Shown here: positions 17,568-27,697 of the stretch, one piece after another
Position numbering within the stretch: the stretch's first letter is position 1
Layout of the letters: each line of letters starts with the position of its first letter
Assembly: GCF_031501865.1 (NCBI RefSeq)
Contig: NZ_JARRCW010000001.1
Span: forward strand, 1,757,001-1,821,000
Direction of reading: 5' to 3'
DNA from: Pseudovibrio sp. M1P-2-3
GTDB taxonomy: Bacteria > Pseudomonadota > Alphaproteobacteria > Rhizobiales > Stappiaceae
DNA: 64,000 bases
The notes under the pieces: generated by a model
Databases searched by the model: none
Told to the model about the DNA's origin: nothing
What the model saw: the letters and a program-made list of their open reading frames with translations, nothing else
Translations under genes and position numbers: made by a program

Positions 17568-19028
17568 CTAGAGCCCGCCCATGCAAACGTACTTCAATTC
17601 CTGAAAATCCTCTAAGCCAAACGATGAGCCTTCGCGGCCAAGACCGGATTGCTTGACACCGCCAAAAGGAGCTTCAGCCGCCGAAATTATACCGGTATTG
17701 ACGCCGACGATGCCGTACTCAAGTGCCTCTGAAACACGCCACACACGGGCAAGATCTCGGGAATAGAAGTAGGAAGCCAGACCGAACTCGGTGTCGTTGG
17801 ATTGCTCAACCACATCCTCCTCGTCTTCGAACTTGAAGAGCGGGGCAATTGGACCAAAGGTTTCTTCACGAGCGACCTTCATGGACTTTGTAACGCCGGT
17901 CAAAATGGTTGGTTCGAAATAGGTGCCACCGAGTGCGTGGCGATTTCCACCCATTGTAACTTCTGCGCCCTTGGACAGTGCATCTGCGATATGCTCTTCC
18001 ACTTTACCCACGGCAGCATCATCAATCAACGGACCAAAGGTTACCCCCTCTTCAAAGCCACCACCGGTTTTCAGGAGTTTTAATTTTTCGGAGAGCATGC
18101 TGGCAAACTGTTCGTAAACGCCGCTTTGCACATAAATCCGGTTTGCGCAGACACATGTCTGCCCATTATTGCGGTATTTGGCAATTAAAGCCCCTTCTAC
18201 TGCTGCTTCCAGATCCGCATCATCAAACACGATAAAGGGGGCATTTCCTCCAAGCTCTAGTCCCAGTTTCTTGATGGTTGGCGCACACTGACCATAAAGA
18301 AGAGCTCCGATTTGAGTTGAGCCTGTGAAGGTAAGCTTGCGCACAATTGAGCTTGATGTCATCACGCCGCCGATTTGGCTGGCTGAACCGGTGACAATGG
18401 AAAACAGTCCCTTTGGAATTCCGGCCTCTTCTGCAAGCACTGCTAGAGCGATGGCGGAGAAGGGGGTTTGTGCGGCAGGTTTTAAAACAATGGCACAGCC
18501 AGCTGCCAGCGCAGGGGCCACCTTGCGGGTGATCATCGCATTTGGAAAGTTCCAGGGGGTTATGGCGGCAACAACCCCTATGGGCTGCTTGAGAATAACA
18601 ATGCGCTGACTGGTGTTGTGGGTTGGAACAATCGCTCCATCCGATCTGCGGCACTCCTCGGCAAACCAGCGGATGAACGAGGCTCCATAGGCGATTTCCC
18701 CACGGGATTCAGCCAGCGGCTTACCTTGCTCACTGGTGAGGATGATTGCCAGATCCTCTTGATTTTCCATAATAAGATCGTGCCAGCGCATTAAAATATC
18801 CGCGCGCTCGCGTGCCAGTTTCGCAGCCCATGGTTTTTGGGCTTCTTGTGCGGCTTCCAAAGCCCCTTGAGTTTGTTCCGCAGTAATTTTGGGAACAAGA
18901 CCGATTTGCTTTTGTGAGGCAGGGTCGGTGACTTTAATGGCGTTTTCCGGATCAACATCGATCCACTGGCCCGCGACATAGGCCGATTGGCGAAACAAAC
19001 TGTTGTTTGCGAGTGTTTTTTCTAGCAA
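17568..19028 (-). CDS. gabD: NAD(P)-dependent succinate-semialdehyde dehydrogenase (GabD-like)
   Basis: 486 residues, aldehyde dehydrogenase superfamily. The best match is to succinate-semialdehyde / glutarate-semialdehyde dehydrogenases: TPWNFPNAMITRK, the general-base Glu in LELGGNAPF near residue 260 and the catalytic Cys in GQTCVCANR near 294. It starts at a TTG with AGGAG six bases upstream; no nearby ATG exists. It would oxidise succinate semialdehyde to succinate (GABA shunt). The next gene upstream on this strand is a permease 236 bases away, with no evident operon. Glutarate semialdehyde is an alternative substrate, which would fit lysine breakdown. Confidence 0.88.
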   Translation of the reverse strand: MLEKTLANNSLFRQSAYVAGQWIDVDPENAIKVTDPASQKQIGLVPKITAEQTQGALEAAQEAQKPWAAKLARERADILMRWHDLIMENQEDLAIILTSEQGKPLAESRGEIAYGASFIRWFAEECRRSDGAIVPTHNTSQRIVILKQPIGVVAAITPWNFPNAMITRKVAPALAAGCAIVLKPAAQTPFSAIALAVLAEEAGIPKGLFSIVTGSASQIGGVMTSSSIVRKLTFTGSTQIGALLYGQCAPTIKKLGLELGGNAPFIVFDDADLEAAVEGALIAKYRNNGQTCVCANRIYVQSGVYEQFASMLSEKLKLLKTGGGFEEGVTFGPLIDDAAVGKVEEHIADALSKGAEVTMGGNRHALGGTYFEPTILTGVTKSMKVAREETFGPIAPLFKFEDEEDVVEQSNDTEFGLASYFYSRDLARVWRVSEALEYGIVGVNTGIISAAEAPFGGVKQSGLGREGSSFGLEDFQELKYVCMGGL

Positions 19029-19264
19029 CTTCTGCTCCTGTCATCCATAGGCCTAACAGCTCAGGGTGAGTGATCGCGGCCAATGCAAATCACTGTTAGT
19101 TTTCTTGGTATTTCTTCAGGTATCAAGAGGTTAGTTTGAACTTGCGGCGGTAAACAACCTCTCCTTGTTCAGCAGAATACTGGAAACTGCCATTTACGGG
19201 TACTCTGAAAGGAATTCTGGTGAAGACTTCATTCCCATTTGTCAGAGTATAAGAGCACAGAGCA

Positions 19265-20239
19265 CTAGCGGGGGGCAGGTGCACTTTTGTTTCTATCGGA
19301 AATGGCAATTATAACAGTTCCTAGTCCAACAATCAGGCCGCCCACGAGGGGAACCCATGAAATTGGTTTACGAAATGTAAAACCCATCCATTCAATTAGT
19401 ATTTCAACGGGGAACGAGATGAGTGCATAGGATACATAAAAGAGCGTGAAATTGCTGGTCCCTACCATCTGAACAGATTTGAGCGAAAAGAACAGAGTTG
19501 GCCCGATAATGAAAATTCCAAGCAGTGCACTGTAAAGCCAGAACCTCCAGTTCTCAAGTGAGGCCATGACGCGGGAATGGTGAGGCAGGTGGATATAGAC
19601 ATTCCATAGGGTTTGATCGATGATCACGATGAGGAAAATGATAAGTGTCAGGAAGACAGCAGACACTGACATAATTACGCCCGTGAGCAGCATTCCTTCT
19701 CTCAAAGTTGAAGTTTGATTGGCCGGATGTAGCTCAATTGTGAGGGTAGCGGCAAGGTTGAATACAACGGACAGGAAAATCAGGAAAAGTCCAAAATTCC
19801 ATTTACCTGAAGTGGTTGCATAAAGGACTACGACCATACCTATAAGAACGATGAGATATCCTAAGGCGGAACGTCCACGGGGCAACGTGGCATACCTCAT
19901 GTAGTTTAGCAAAGGTAGCAAAAGAACGATTAGAAGACTTGAAAAATTTACGTCGGTCGCATTCATGTGTGAAAGGGCAGCTTGAAAAAGGGACAGTGTG
20001 CACACGCGTAAAAAACCATATAGCCAAGTGTGAATGGAGCCAATTCCTTCAAGGGACATGCCCCTGCGATAGGAAAAGACAATCATGGAAATGCCGCCCA
20101 ATGCCATGGTTGCGGCGGAGAAAATCCACGGTCCCAATGCGGAGTTCGCAAAAATCACTTTGTTGGTAAGGTAGAATACAACCCAAAGAAAATAGGTGAA
20201 TAGGGTGACGAGGGCACCTTGAAGGGTGAGTTCTTTCAC
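19265..20239 (-). CDS. DMT-superfamily (EamA-like) membrane transporter
   Basis: 324 residues with about ten hydrophobic membrane spans, the layout of the drug/metabolite transporter superfamily. It starts at a GTG with AGGA nine bases upstream. Similarity is general, so the substrate is unknown; amino acids or metabolites are typical for the family. It ends in a basic/proline tail. It could be expressed from its own promoter in the long gap upstream. Confidence 0.78.
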   Translation of the reverse strand: MKELTLQGALVTLFTYFLWVVFYLTNKVIFANSALGPWIFSAATMALGGISMIVFSYRRGMSLEGIGSIHTWLYGFLRVCTLSLFQAALSHMNATDVNFSSLLIVLLLPLLNYMRYATLPRGRSALGYLIVLIGMVVVLYATTSGKWNFGLFLIFLSVVFNLAATLTIELHPANQTSTLREGMLLTGVIMSVSAVFLTLIIFLIVIIDQTLWNVYIHLPHHSRVMASLENWRFWLYSALLGIFIIGPTLFFSLKSVQMVGTSNFTLFYVSYALISFPVEILIEWMGFTFRKPISWVPLVGGLIVGLGTVIIAISDRNKSAPAPR

Positions 20240-20532
20240 AGGTCTATTCCTAGGGTCTTACTGAGGATTTAGAGCGTATTATTATTGGAGCATACCTTTG
20301 TGTTTTTCAGGAGGTAGGCCGGAACCAGCCTCAAGCACAGAAGAGATATGTGAGGGGGCCGTTCCTGTTAGTGTCCACCTGTTACTGTGCATCTCTTTTA
20401 TTTGGGAATGCTTAATGTTGGGGCATAGGCGCCGGTCAGGCTTCCGCCCTATGAAGTTAGCAGGGATAGAAGACAGCCGTGCGGTCAGGTGAAGATTGAG
20501 GCAAGGGCAGGGAGGATGAGGAATTTGAGCTT

Positions 20533-20574
20533 AAAGCAATGAGACTTTTCGTGGAAACGCCTCATTGCTTCAAA
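20533..20574. repeat. Palindromic intergenic repeat, copy 1
   Basis: AAGCAATGAG (20534-20543) pairs perfectly with CTCATTGCTT (20561-20570). Flanking AATTTG (20522) and CAAATT (20571) extend the stem past a bulge. The same plan, AAAGCA..GAGAC....CTCA.TGCTT..CAAA, recurs at 27698-27740 with compensating base changes in the arms. Confidence 0.7.
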
Positions 20575-20714
20575 TTGTGTTTTATGCGGATCTTTTTCCG
20601 AAAACCAGTGCCCACTTTTTGGAGATACGCTTAATGGAAGTACCTCACGCCTTTACCTAATGGCTTACGTGCTCGTCCTGCGAAGAGCGATACCTATGCT
20701 TTGCGGGTATGTGA

Positions 20715-20744
20715 GAAAAGCCCCGATCAGAAATCAGGGCTTTC
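20715..20744 (-). terminator. Terminator of uvrA
   Basis: On the minus strand AAAGCCC-TGAT and ATC-GGGGCTTTT form a stem with one mismatch around a short loop, ending in T residues seven bases after the uvrA stop. Confidence 0.75.
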
Positions 20745-20750
20745 GTTTTG

Positions 20751-23684
20751 TTATTCAGCTGCTGTCAGTCTATGTGCGTGTTTGTGTTCCAAAATGCCTT
20801 TCAAGAACTGGCCCGTATAGCTTTCCGGTACCTTGATCACGTCTTCCGGGCGGCCTTTGGCGACAACGGTTCCGCCACCATCTCCCCCTTCCGGTCCCAT
20901 ATCCACCAGCCAATCAGCGGTTTTGATCACTTCCAGATTGTGCTCAATCACCAGAACCGTGTTGCCCTGATCCACCAGCTCATGGAGAACTTCCAGAAGC
21001 TTGGCCACATCGTGGTAGTGGAGGCCGGTTGTGGGTTCATCAAGAATATAGAGTGTTCGGCCCGTTGAACGTTTTGATAGCTCTTTTGCCAGCTTAACTC
21101 GCTGCGCCTCACCGCCTGACAGGGTTGTAGCTTGCTGTCCAACCTTGATGTAGCCAAGGCCCACCCGTGCCAGCGTCTCCATTTTATCGCGGATATTGGG
21201 AACGGCAGAAAAGAATTCGGCGGCCTCTTCCACGGTCATATCCAGCACATCGGCTATGGACTTGCCCTTGAACTGGACCTCCAGAGTTTCCCGGTTATAG
21301 CGCTTTCCCTGACATACATCACAGGTCACATAAACATCGGGCAGAAAGTGCATCTCGATCTTGATAACACCATCACCCTGACAGGCCTCGCAACGGCCGC
21401 CTTTCACGTTGAATGAAAACCGCCCCGGTGCGTAGCCACGGGTTTTGGCCTCCGGCATGCCGGCAAACCATTCGCGAATGGGTGTGAAAGCACCTGTATA
21501 TGTTGCGGGGTTAGAACGGGGGGTTCGGCCAATAGGGGATTGGTCGATATCAATCACCTTGTCCAGATGCTCCAGTCCTTCAATTTTGTCATGAGGGGCT
21601 GGATTGTCTCGTGCACCGTTTAGATGACGAGCGGCGGACTTGTAAACAGTATCAATGAGGAACGTGGATTTTCCGCCGCCCGATACTCCTGTGACGCAAG
21701 TGAACGTTCCTAGAGGCAGTTCGGTAGTGACAGACTTCAGGTTATTGGCCCGCGCACCAATGACTTTGAGAGACCGCTTTTTATCAACTTTGCGCCGTTT
21801 GGCGGGAATTGGAATTTCCATTTTGCCAGAAATATACTGGCCCGTTAGGGACGCCGGGTCTGCAATGATCTGTTCGGGGCTGCCGCGAGAGACAATCTGT
21901 CCCCCGTGAACACCGGCCCCCGGTCCCACGTCAAGTACATAGTCAGCTGCCAGAATGGCATCTTCGTCATGCTCCACCACAATCACGGTGTTTCCAAGGT
22001 CGCGCAGGTGTTTGAGGGTTTCAAGCAGACGCTCATTGTCCCGTTGGTGAAGGCCGATGGAGGGCTCGTCCAGTACGTAAAGAACGCCTGTCAGGCCCGA
22101 ACCGATTTGTGAGGCAAGGCGGATACGCTGGCTTTCACCACCGGAAAGGGTTCCGGAGGAGCGGGACATGGACAGGTATTCAAGCCCCACATCGTTGAGG
22201 AACTTCAGGCGCTCGCGAATTTCCTTGAGGATGCGGTAGGCAATTTCCTTCTGCTTTTCAGAAAGGTCTGTCTCGATGGTGCTGAACCACTCCAAAGCCT
22301 GCCGAATGGAAAGGGTGGTTATCTCGCCAATGTGCTGGCCGTCGATTTTAACGGCAAGAGCCTCCGGTTTCAGCCTGTATCCTGAACAGGCTTCACAGGC
22401 GTGGTCTGACTGGAACCTTGAAAGTTCATCGCGCACCCACTGCGAATCGGTCTCGCGCCAGCGTCGCTCGATATTGCCGATAACCCCTTCAAAAGTTTTC
22501 TCGGTTTTATAAGAGCGGTTTCCGTCATTGTATTCAAACTGGACTTTTGTGCGGCCCGTTCCAAACAGAAGGGCTTTCTTGAATTTTTCGGGAAGATCGC
22601 GCCATGGCATAGTCATGGACACGTCATAGTGGTTGGCCAGCGCTTCCAGAGTTTGATTGTAATAGGGCGAGGTTGAACCGGTTTTTGCCCACGGTACAAC
22701 GGCACCGCCGCGCAGGGTGAGGGTTTGGTCCGGAACTACAAGGTCCGGTTCAAAAGCCAGTTTGGTGCCAAGGCCATCACATGTGGGGCAGGCACCGAAA
22801 GGGTTGTTGAACGAGAACAGGCGCGGTTCCACTTCCGCAATAGTGAAACCGGAGACCGGGCAGGCAAACTTTTCCGAAAATGTTATTTTTTCAGGAGTAT
22901 CTGCGCCCTCTTTTAAATCGGCATATTCTGCAACGGCAATTCCCTCAGCCAGTTGCAGGGCGGTTTCGAGAGAATCTGCAAGGCGGCCCGCAATGTCCGA
23001 ACGAATAACGATACGGTCAACAACCACATCAATATCGTGCTTGAATTTTTTGTCGAGGACAGGCGCATCTGCGATTTCATAGAAGGTTCCATCAATCTTG
23101 ACGCGCTGGAACCCCTTTTTCATAAGCTCGGCCAGCTCTTTACGGTATTCTCCCTTGCGCCCGCGCACAATAGGGGCAAGCAGGTAGAGCCGGGTGCCTT
23201 CTTCCAGATCCAGCAGGCGGTCAACCATCTGGCTGACAGTCTGGCTTTCGATGGGAAGACCTGTTGCAGGCGAGTAGGGAATTCCCACACGGGCAAACAA
23301 CAGGCGCATATAGTCGTAGATCTCGGTCACCGTACCAACAGTAGAGCGCGGGTTTTTTGATGTGGTTTTCTGTTCAATAGAAATGGCCGGAGACAGGCCG
23401 TCGATCTGGTCTACATCTGGCTTCTGCATCATTTCAAGGAATTGGCGGGCGTAAGCGCTCAGGCTTTCCACGTAGCGGCGCTGCCCCTCGGCATAAATCG
23501 TATCAAAAGCCAGTGAGGATTTGCCTGATCCGGACAGTCCAGTGATGACGATGAGCTGGTCTCTTGGCAAGTCCACATCGACATTCTTCAAATTATGTTC
23601 GCGTGCGCCGCGTACCGAGATCGTCTTCAAAGTTTCACGGGGCGCAGAGCTTTGGAGATTGGGGGCATCAGATGCCTTGGTCAT
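20751..23684 (-). CDS. uvrA: UvrA, excinuclease ABC subunit A
   Basis: 977 residues. Two ABC-type ATPase halves: Walker [10 protein letters not shown] near residue 50 and GVSGGGKST near 668, with signatures LSGGESQR and LSGGEAQR. Zinc-binding cysteine clusters lie at CPVSG..CPTCDG and CEACSG in the first half and CEACQG..CDVCQG in the second. It is the damage-recognition subunit of nucleotide excision repair, working with UvrB and UvrC. The start ATG has AAGGA eight bases upstream. A LexA box about 100 bases upstream marks it as SOS-regulated, and ssb is divergent from it. Confidence 0.98.
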   Translation of the reverse strand: MTKASDAPNLQSSAPRETLKTISVRGAREHNLKNVDVDLPRDQLIVITGLSGSGKSSLAFDTIYAEGQRRYVESLSAYARQFLEMMQKPDVDQIDGLSPAISIEQKTTSKNPRSTVGTVTEIYDYMRLLFARVGIPYSPATGLPIESQTVSQMVDRLLDLEEGTRLYLLAPIVRGRKGEYRKELAELMKKGFQRVKIDGTFYEIADAPVLDKKFKHDIDVVVDRIVIRSDIAGRLADSLETALQLAEGIAVAEYADLKEGADTPEKITFSEKFACPVSGFTIAEVEPRLFSFNNPFGACPTCDGLGTKLAFEPDLVVPDQTLTLRGGAVVPWAKTGSTSPYYNQTLEALANHYDVSMTMPWRDLPEKFKKALLFGTGRTKVQFEYNDGNRSYKTEKTFEGVIGNIERRWRETDSQWVRDELSRFQSDHACEACSGYRLKPEALAVKIDGQHIGEITTLSIRQALEWFSTIETDLSEKQKEIAYRILKEIRERLKFLNDVGLEYLSMSRSSGTLSGGESQRIRLASQIGSGLTGVLYVLDEPSIGLHQRDNERLLETLKHLRDLGNTVIVVEHDEDAILAADYVLDVGPGAGVHGGQIVSRGSPEQIIADPASLTGQYISGKMEIPIPAKRRKVDKKRSLKVIGARANNLKSVTTELPLGTFTCVTGVSGGGKSTFLIDTVYKSAARHLNGARDNPAPHDKIEGLEHLDKVIDIDQSPIGRTPRSNPATYTGAFTPIREWFAGMPEAKTRGYAPGRFSFNVKGGRCEACQGDGVIKIEMHFLPDVYVTCDVCQGKRYNRETLEVQFKGKSIADVLDMTVEEAAEFFSAVPNIRDKMETLARVGLGYIKVGQQATTLSGGEAQRVKLAKELSKRSTGRTLYILDEPTTGLHYHDVAKLLEVLHELVDQGNTVLVIEHNLEVIKTADWLVDMGPEGGDGGGTVVAKGRPEDVIKVPESYTGQFLKGILEHKHAHRLTAAE

Positions 23685-24046
23685 CCGGAATTTCCTTGAT
23701 TGAGGCAGTCATTCAACACAGGCGTAAGCCACTTTACGGGAAAGGGGCAGGCTGTGAATGCTATGTGAGTCTAAAACCATCTGGAACATATATGGAACAT
23801 GTTCCGCATTGCAAGCGTAAATAAATGGATTTGCAAGTCCGGAAGTTCTCAGGGTATCGGAAAAGATGTATTGAGAACAAAAAAAGAACATTGTAGGGTG
23901 GAACTCGTGCGACCCACTCTCTTATGTGGACAAGATTTGCTCAAAGCGGACGGTGATTTGCCTGTATGCTCCACAATGTTTAGGTTGCCTTTAGTTTTTT
24001 AAAGAAGACGTCGAGAGGCGGCCTTCTCACTTCCTAGGAGTTCACG
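23685..24046. other. Divergent uvrA-ssb promoter region
   Basis: 362 bases holding the promoters of uvrA (minus) and ssb (plus) and the LexA box. Short frames in it have no convincing ribosome site or composition. The ssb ribosome site CTAGGAG is at its right end. Confidence 0.6.
23784..23798 (-). promoter_or_regulatory. LexA (SOS) box upstream of uvrA
   Basis: GAAC-N7-GAAC on the plus strand reads GTTC-N7-GTTC on the uvrA strand, the exact alphaproteobacterial LexA consensus. The second half-site also belongs to a 12-base palindrome GGAACATGTTCC (23794-23805). It lies 99 bases upstream of uvrA and about 250 before ssb, so it most likely controls uvrA. Confidence 0.85.
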
Positions 24047-24601
24047 ATGGCGGGTAGCGTCAATAAGGTAATATTAGTCGGTAATTTGGGCGCCGACCCC
24101 GAAGTTCGCAGAACACAGGACGGCCGTCCGATCGTGAATCTGCGTATTGCAACTTCAGAGAGCTGGAGAGACCGTAACTCAGGTGAACGCCGTGAGCGGA
24201 CGGAATGGCACCGTGTTGTTGTGTTCAACGAAGGGATTGCAAAGGTTGCCGAGCAATACCTGCGCAAAGGCTCCAAGGTCTATCTGGAAGGGCAGCTTCA
24301 AACACGTAAGTGGCAAGACCAGTCCGGTCAGGACAAGTACTCAACAGAGATCGTCTTACAGGGCTTCAACTCCACTTTGACCATGCTGGATGGCCGTAGT
24401 GAAGGCGGCACTGCTGGCGGTGGCGGCGGCTTTGGCGGTGGCCAGTCTGGTGGCGACTTCGGCGGTGGTCAGTCTTCCGGCGGCTTTGGCGGCGGTAGTC
24501 AAGGCGGCGGTGGCAACTTTGGCGGCGGTAACCAAGGCGGTGGCGGTGCTCCAAGTGGCGGCGGCTTCGGCGGCGGCATGGACGACGAAATTCCGTTCTA
24601 G
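24047..24601 (+). CDS. ssb: Single-stranded DNA-binding protein
   Basis: 184 residues. The N-terminal OB fold (residues 1-112) begins [21 protein letters not shown] glycine-rich linker of GGG/GGFGGG repeats (about 120-177) follows, then the conserved acidic tip DDEIPF that binds partner repair and replication proteins. The start ATG follows TAGGAG. It is divergent from uvrA, the classical arrangement, and a strong terminator follows. It acts as a tetramer on replication and repair intermediates. Confidence 0.97.
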   Translation: MAGSVNKVILVGNLGADPEVRRTQDGRPIVNLRIATSESWRDRNSGERRERTEWHRVVVFNEGIAKVAEQYLRKGSKVYLEGQLQTRKWQDQSGQDKYSTEIVLQGFNSTLTMLDGRSEGGTAGGGGGFGGGQSGGDFGGGQSSGGFGGGSQGGGGNFGGGNQGGGGAPSGGGFGGGMDDEIPF

Positions 24602-24648
24602 AGAGTATCTTTTTAGTGTGAATTCCGGTTTGATGTATCGGATTGAGA

Positions 24649-24681
24649 GCACTGCCCTTTTGTAAAGGGCAGTGCTTTTTC
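24649..24681 (+). terminator. Terminator of ssb
   Basis: AGCACTGCCCTTT and AAAGGGCAGTGCT form a long perfect stem around a tiny loop, followed by TTTTTC, 48 bases after the ssb stop. Confidence 0.92.
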
Positions 24682-24731
24682 TTGTCTTTATATGTGCTTG
24701 CCCGTTGGGAGGCAGGTTAATACGCCAACGC

Positions 24732-25172
24732 TTACCAGGTCCCTTGATTTTCCATGGAAGTCCATGGCTCCTGTTTGGGCAAAGCATTGCCTTTTTGAAG
24801 CAGTTCGATGGAAATTCCGTCTGGTGATTTGATAAAAGCCATACGCCCACAACGAGGCGGACGGTTGATGATCACGCCTTTTGACTGCAAATCACTGCAG
24901 ACTTTGTAGATATCGTCTACCTCATAGGCCAGATGCCCGAAGTTGCGGCCTCCATGATAGTCCTCGCTGTCCCAGTTATATGTGAGCTCAAGAGCGGGGG
25001 CAGGCATTTCGTTGGCTGGCATGTCGTCACCGGGTGCTGCAAGGAAGACCAGCGTAAACCGTCCCGCTTCGTGTTCAACGCGGCGCACTTCATACAGTCC
25101 GAGTTTGTTGCAGTAAAAATCCAAAGAATCCTCCAGATCCTTTACACGGACCATCGTATGTAAAAAGCGCAT
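24732..25172 (-). CDS. gloA: Lactoylglutathione lyase (glyoxalase I)
   Basis: 146 residues. The start is set at [13 protein letters not shown], where AGGA lies upstream; an ATG five codons earlier overlaps that site. The four metal ligands of glyoxalase I are visible: His in RFLHTMVRV, Glu in ALELTYNW, His in NFGHLAYEV and Glu in GISIELLQ. It converts the hemithioacetal of methylglyoxal and glutathione to lactoylglutathione in the cytoplasm. Slightly longer than E. coli GloA by a polar tail. It stands alone, convergent with ssb. Confidence 0.94.
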   Translation of the reverse strand: MRFLHTMVRVKDLEDSLDFYCNKLGLYEVRRVEHEAGRFTLVFLAAPGDDMPANEMPAPALELTYNWDSEDYHGGRNFGHLAYEVDDIYKVCSDLQSKGVIINRPPRCGRMAFIKSPDGISIELLQKGNALPKQEPWTSMENQGTW

Positions 25173-25585
25173 ATTAATTTTCCTCATGCCTATTTAAATG
25201 GCCCCCTGTTGGGGGGGGAGTTGCGACCTGTTGGTGTCACGTGAAGAGGTGCATCGTCACCTGCCAAAAGATAATATCCGTATATGTTGCATGCAGATGT
25301 ACTGGGAAGCCAATAAATTGAAGCCCACTGATTGCACCCAGTTAAAAGATATTGGTTCGATTACCGTATTTAGTTGTATGATTTACATGATACATACTGG
25401 ATATAGATATTTAATAGAGGGTAATCGTAAAAATGAGTCGGGGATGACTTAAGTTTTTTCTAATTTTACCCTGTAGCCCAACCTAGCCGATGCTATCCTT
25501 TTTTAACTGGAATCAACCAGAGGTGTGCGGCGTAAATCGCCTTTGGTCGAGACTTGATGCGGCGAGAGTATGTGAGGCTTATCCT
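25173..25585. other. Intergenic region, probable 5' untranslated region of the cold-shock gene
   Basis: About 413 bases, AT-rich from 25370 to 25470. It holds the glyoxalase promoter and the upstream region of the cold-shock gene; long leaders are common for cold-shock mRNAs. A frame at 25198-25452 has poor composition and no ribosome site and is not called. No tRNA or repeat seen. Confidence 0.5.
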
Positions 25586-26164
25586 ATGGTCAAAACAACA
25601 CCTGGGCTGGATTCTATCGATGTGCCGACGGATGAAGTATCCGTAGATGTTCTTGAGGTTGCTGGCACTATTAAATGGTTTGATATTGGAAAGGGATTCG
25701 GTTTTATCGAGCCAGAAAACGGAATGTCGGATGTTCTGCTTCATGTGACCTGTTTAAGGCGGGATGGATTTCAGACAGCCTATGAAGGTGCACGTGTTGT
25801 TTGCGAAGTTTTAAACCGGCCTCGCGGCTTGCAGGCCATGCGCATACTCTCTATGGACGAAACTACCGCTACACACCCCTCTCAGCTTCCTCCCTCGCGA
25901 ACGCATGTTCAAGTTATCCCTGAGGGAGATTTTGTTGAGGCCGAGGTTAAATGGTTCAACCGCGTTAAGGGATTCGGTTTTCTCGTTTTGGACGGGGAAG
26001 ATGAGGATATCTTTATCCATATGGAAACCTTACGCCGCTATGGAATAACAGAGCTTCGCCCCAAGCAAAAAGTACTTGTTCGCTTTGGGAAGGGGCCAAA
26101 AGGAAAAATGGCTGCGGAAGTCAAACCGATTGGGAGCGGGAGCCATATTCCTGCATCCCATTAA
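25586..26164 (+). CDS. Cold-shock protein with two cold-shock domains
   Basis: 192 residues from the ATG at 25586 (GAGG ten bases upstream). A longer version from 25490 would add 32 residues that do not resemble the family. It contains two cold-shock domains, each with an RNP1-like motif: KGFGFIEPE (about residue 37) and KGFGFLVLD (about 136), joined by a Ser/Thr/Pro linker. Double-domain cold-shock proteins are typical of alphaproteobacteria and bind single-stranded RNA or DNA, acting as RNA chaperones or antiterminators. The DUF192 gene starts 28 bases later and may be cotranscribed. Confidence 0.9.
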   Translation: MVKTTPGLDSIDVPTDEVSVDVLEVAGTIKWFDIGKGFGFIEPENGMSDVLLHVTCLRRDGFQTAYEGARVVCEVLNRPRGLQAMRILSMDETTATHPSQLPPSRTHVQVIPEGDFVEAEVKWFNRVKGFGFLVLDGEDEDIFIHMETLRRYGITELRPKQKVLVRFGKGPKGKMAAEVKPIGSGSHIPASH

Positions 26165-26192
26165 GAGCGGGCTTCTGCTGTGTGCCAAAAAA

Positions 26193-26645
26193 ATGGCTAT
26201 GAAGATAATCGTGAAGTCCCTGTTGGTTTTGTGTCTGGCTTTTGTTTGTGTTCCCACACGCGCTGAGAAGACCCCTGAACTTGAGAAACTTGAAATTGAG
26301 ACGGCACAAGGCACCATTGCCTTTCTTGTGGAAGTTGCCGCGACACCTGAGGCCCGCACACAGGGGCTGATGTTTAGGGAGCATATTCCCGCTGATCAGG
26401 GTATGCTTTTCGTATTCCCCAATTCCAGGGAACGAATTTTCTGGATGAAAAATACGCCCACGTCTTTAGATATCCTTTTTATCAATAAGCAAAAGAGGAT
26501 TGTCTCTATCGCTCGTGATACCATTCCCTATTCAGAGCGACCCATTCTTTCCAACGGAGATGCGCTTTATGTTCTTGAAGTGATTGCCGGGACCAGTCAA
26601 CTTCGAGGTATTGGCGTGGGAGATCAGGTTATCTTTAATTTCTAA
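26193..26645 (+). CDS. DUF192 family exported protein
   Basis: 150 residues. The first 24 form a signal peptide (MKIIVKSLLVLCLAFVCV, cleavage likely after TRA). The DUF192 core is clear: GLMFREHIPADQGMLFVF, FWMKNT, LDILFI and the Gly-Asp end IGVGDQV. Proteins of this family are small, periplasmic or extracellular beta proteins of unknown function. It is often seen downstream of cold-shock-domain genes in alphaproteobacteria (from memory). The start could also be the ATG two codons later. Confidence 0.88.
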   Translation: MAMKIIVKSLLVLCLAFVCVPTRAEKTPELEKLEIETAQGTIAFLVEVAATPEARTQGLMFREHIPADQGMLFVFPNSRERIFWMKNTPTSLDILFINKQKRIVSIARDTIPYSERPILSNGDALYVLEVIAGTSQLRGIGVGDQVIFNF

Positions 26646-26761
26646 AGGTAATGGGCCAATTCCATTTAAGCCAAGAGTTTGTGGGGAGTGCGCAGGCTTG
26701 CCCTGAATTGCTTTTTACGGTTTGATCCAAGTTCTGCTCCCTCAGGTTTGAGAGGTCCCTC

Positions 26762-27673
26762 ATGCTAGTAAATTATCCACGTGATCTAAAGGGGTATGGG
26801 CGGGCGACGCCCGATCCAAAATGGCCGAATGATGCAAAAATTGCTCTGCAATTTGTCATAAACTACGAAGAGGGCGGGGAGAATAATATCCTTCACGGGG
26901 ACCCTGCCTCTGAAGCGTATCTCTCTGAACTTATTGGAGCGGAGCCGTGGCCCAATAAAAGGCATATGAACATGGAGTCCATCTACGAGTATGGCTCACG
27001 TGCCGGGTTCTGGCGTCTGTGGCATGTGTTTACCAAACGGCAGCTGTGTCCCACTGTTTTTGGAGTGACGACGGCATTGCAAAAAAATCCAGAAGTTGTT
27101 GCGGCTATGAAAGAGGCGGGATGGGAAATTGCTTCCCACGGGTACAAGTGGATTGAGTACAAAGACTTTGCAGTTACCGAAGAGCGGTATCACCTTACTG
27201 AGGCAATCCGTTTGCATAAGGAGATCACCGGGGAGCGACCGACCGGATGGTATTTGGGGCGCACTTCGGAAAACACCCGTGACCTTATTATGGAGGAAGG
27301 TGGTTTCCTATATGATTCTGATAGCTATGCAGATGATCTACCCTATTGGGTGGAGGGGGCTCAAAAGCCACATCTCGTCATTCCATATACGCTGGACAGC
27401 AACGATATGCGCTTTGTAACAGCGCAGGGCTTTAATTCTGGTGACCAATTTTTCACATACCTGAAAGATAGTTTTGATGTGCTCTATGCGGAAGGTTGTG
27501 AGGGGCGTGCCAAAATGCTGTCTGTCGGGCTTCATTGCCGTTTAACCGGCAGACCGGGCAGAACAGCGGCATTGCAGCGTTTTCTGGACTATGCGCAGTC
27601 CCATGAGGATGTCTGGATTGCGCGACGTGTCGACATTGCCAGACATTGGCACCAGCACCACGCGCCTGATTAA
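26762..27673 (+). CDS. puuE: PuuE-type allantoinase (polysaccharide deacetylase family)
   Basis: 303 residues with the NodB/polysaccharide deacetylase barrel in the PuuE form: start MLVNYPRDLKGYG, FVINYEEGGENNILHGD near residue 35, EIASHGYKWIEY near residue 122. In the family it hydrolyses allantoin to allantoate in purine breakdown. GAGAGG lies six bases before the ATG. No other ureide genes are in the window, so the pathway would be completed elsewhere. Alternative annotations are chitooligosaccharide deacetylase-like, but the N-terminal signature favours PuuE. Confidence 0.88.
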   Translation: MLVNYPRDLKGYGRATPDPKWPNDAKIALQFVINYEEGGENNILHGDPASEAYLSELIGAEPWPNKRHMNMESIYEYGSRAGFWRLWHVFTKRQLCPTVFGVTTALQKNPEVVAAMKEAGWEIASHGYKWIEYKDFAVTEERYHLTEAIRLHKEITGERPTGWYLGRTSENTRDLIMEEGGFLYDSDSYADDLPYWVEGAQKPHLVIPYTLDSNDMRFVTAQGFNSGDQFFTYLKDSFDVLYAEGCEGRAKMLSVGLHCRLTGRPGRTAALQRFLDYAQSHEDVWIARRVDIARHWHQHHAPD

Positions 27674-27697
27674 ACAAAATAACGCTGGGCGATGCCT

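Larger units (their letters stand above)
20240..20750. other. Long intergenic region downstream of uvrA with palindromic repeat
   Basis: 511 bases without a convincing gene. It contains the promoter side of the DMT gene, an extended hairpin at 20522-20576, a segment at about 20587-20632 of the form GCGGAT..CCGAAAACC..GTGCCCAC that resembles dispersed intergenic repeats of Rhizobiales (from memory), and the uvrA terminator. Confidence 0.6.

Noticed and set aside
19123-19308. 61-codon frame overlapping the end of the DMT gene
   Set aside because: Starts at TTG within the DMT coding end, and only one poorly placed AGGA precedes it; could be a gene remnant but not supportable.
17568-20239. A GABA or polyamine operon formed by gabD and the DMT permease
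   Set aside because: The genes are separated by 236 bases, no other GABA genes are near, and the permease family gives no substrate clue.
24356-24850. Ala/Thr-rich frames antisense to the ssb linker
   Set aside because: Produced by the GGC/GGT repeats of the glycine-rich linker read backwards.
25198-25452. 84-codon frame upstream of the cold-shock gene
   Set aside because: No ribosome site, odd composition, and it lies where the cold-shock 5' region is expected.
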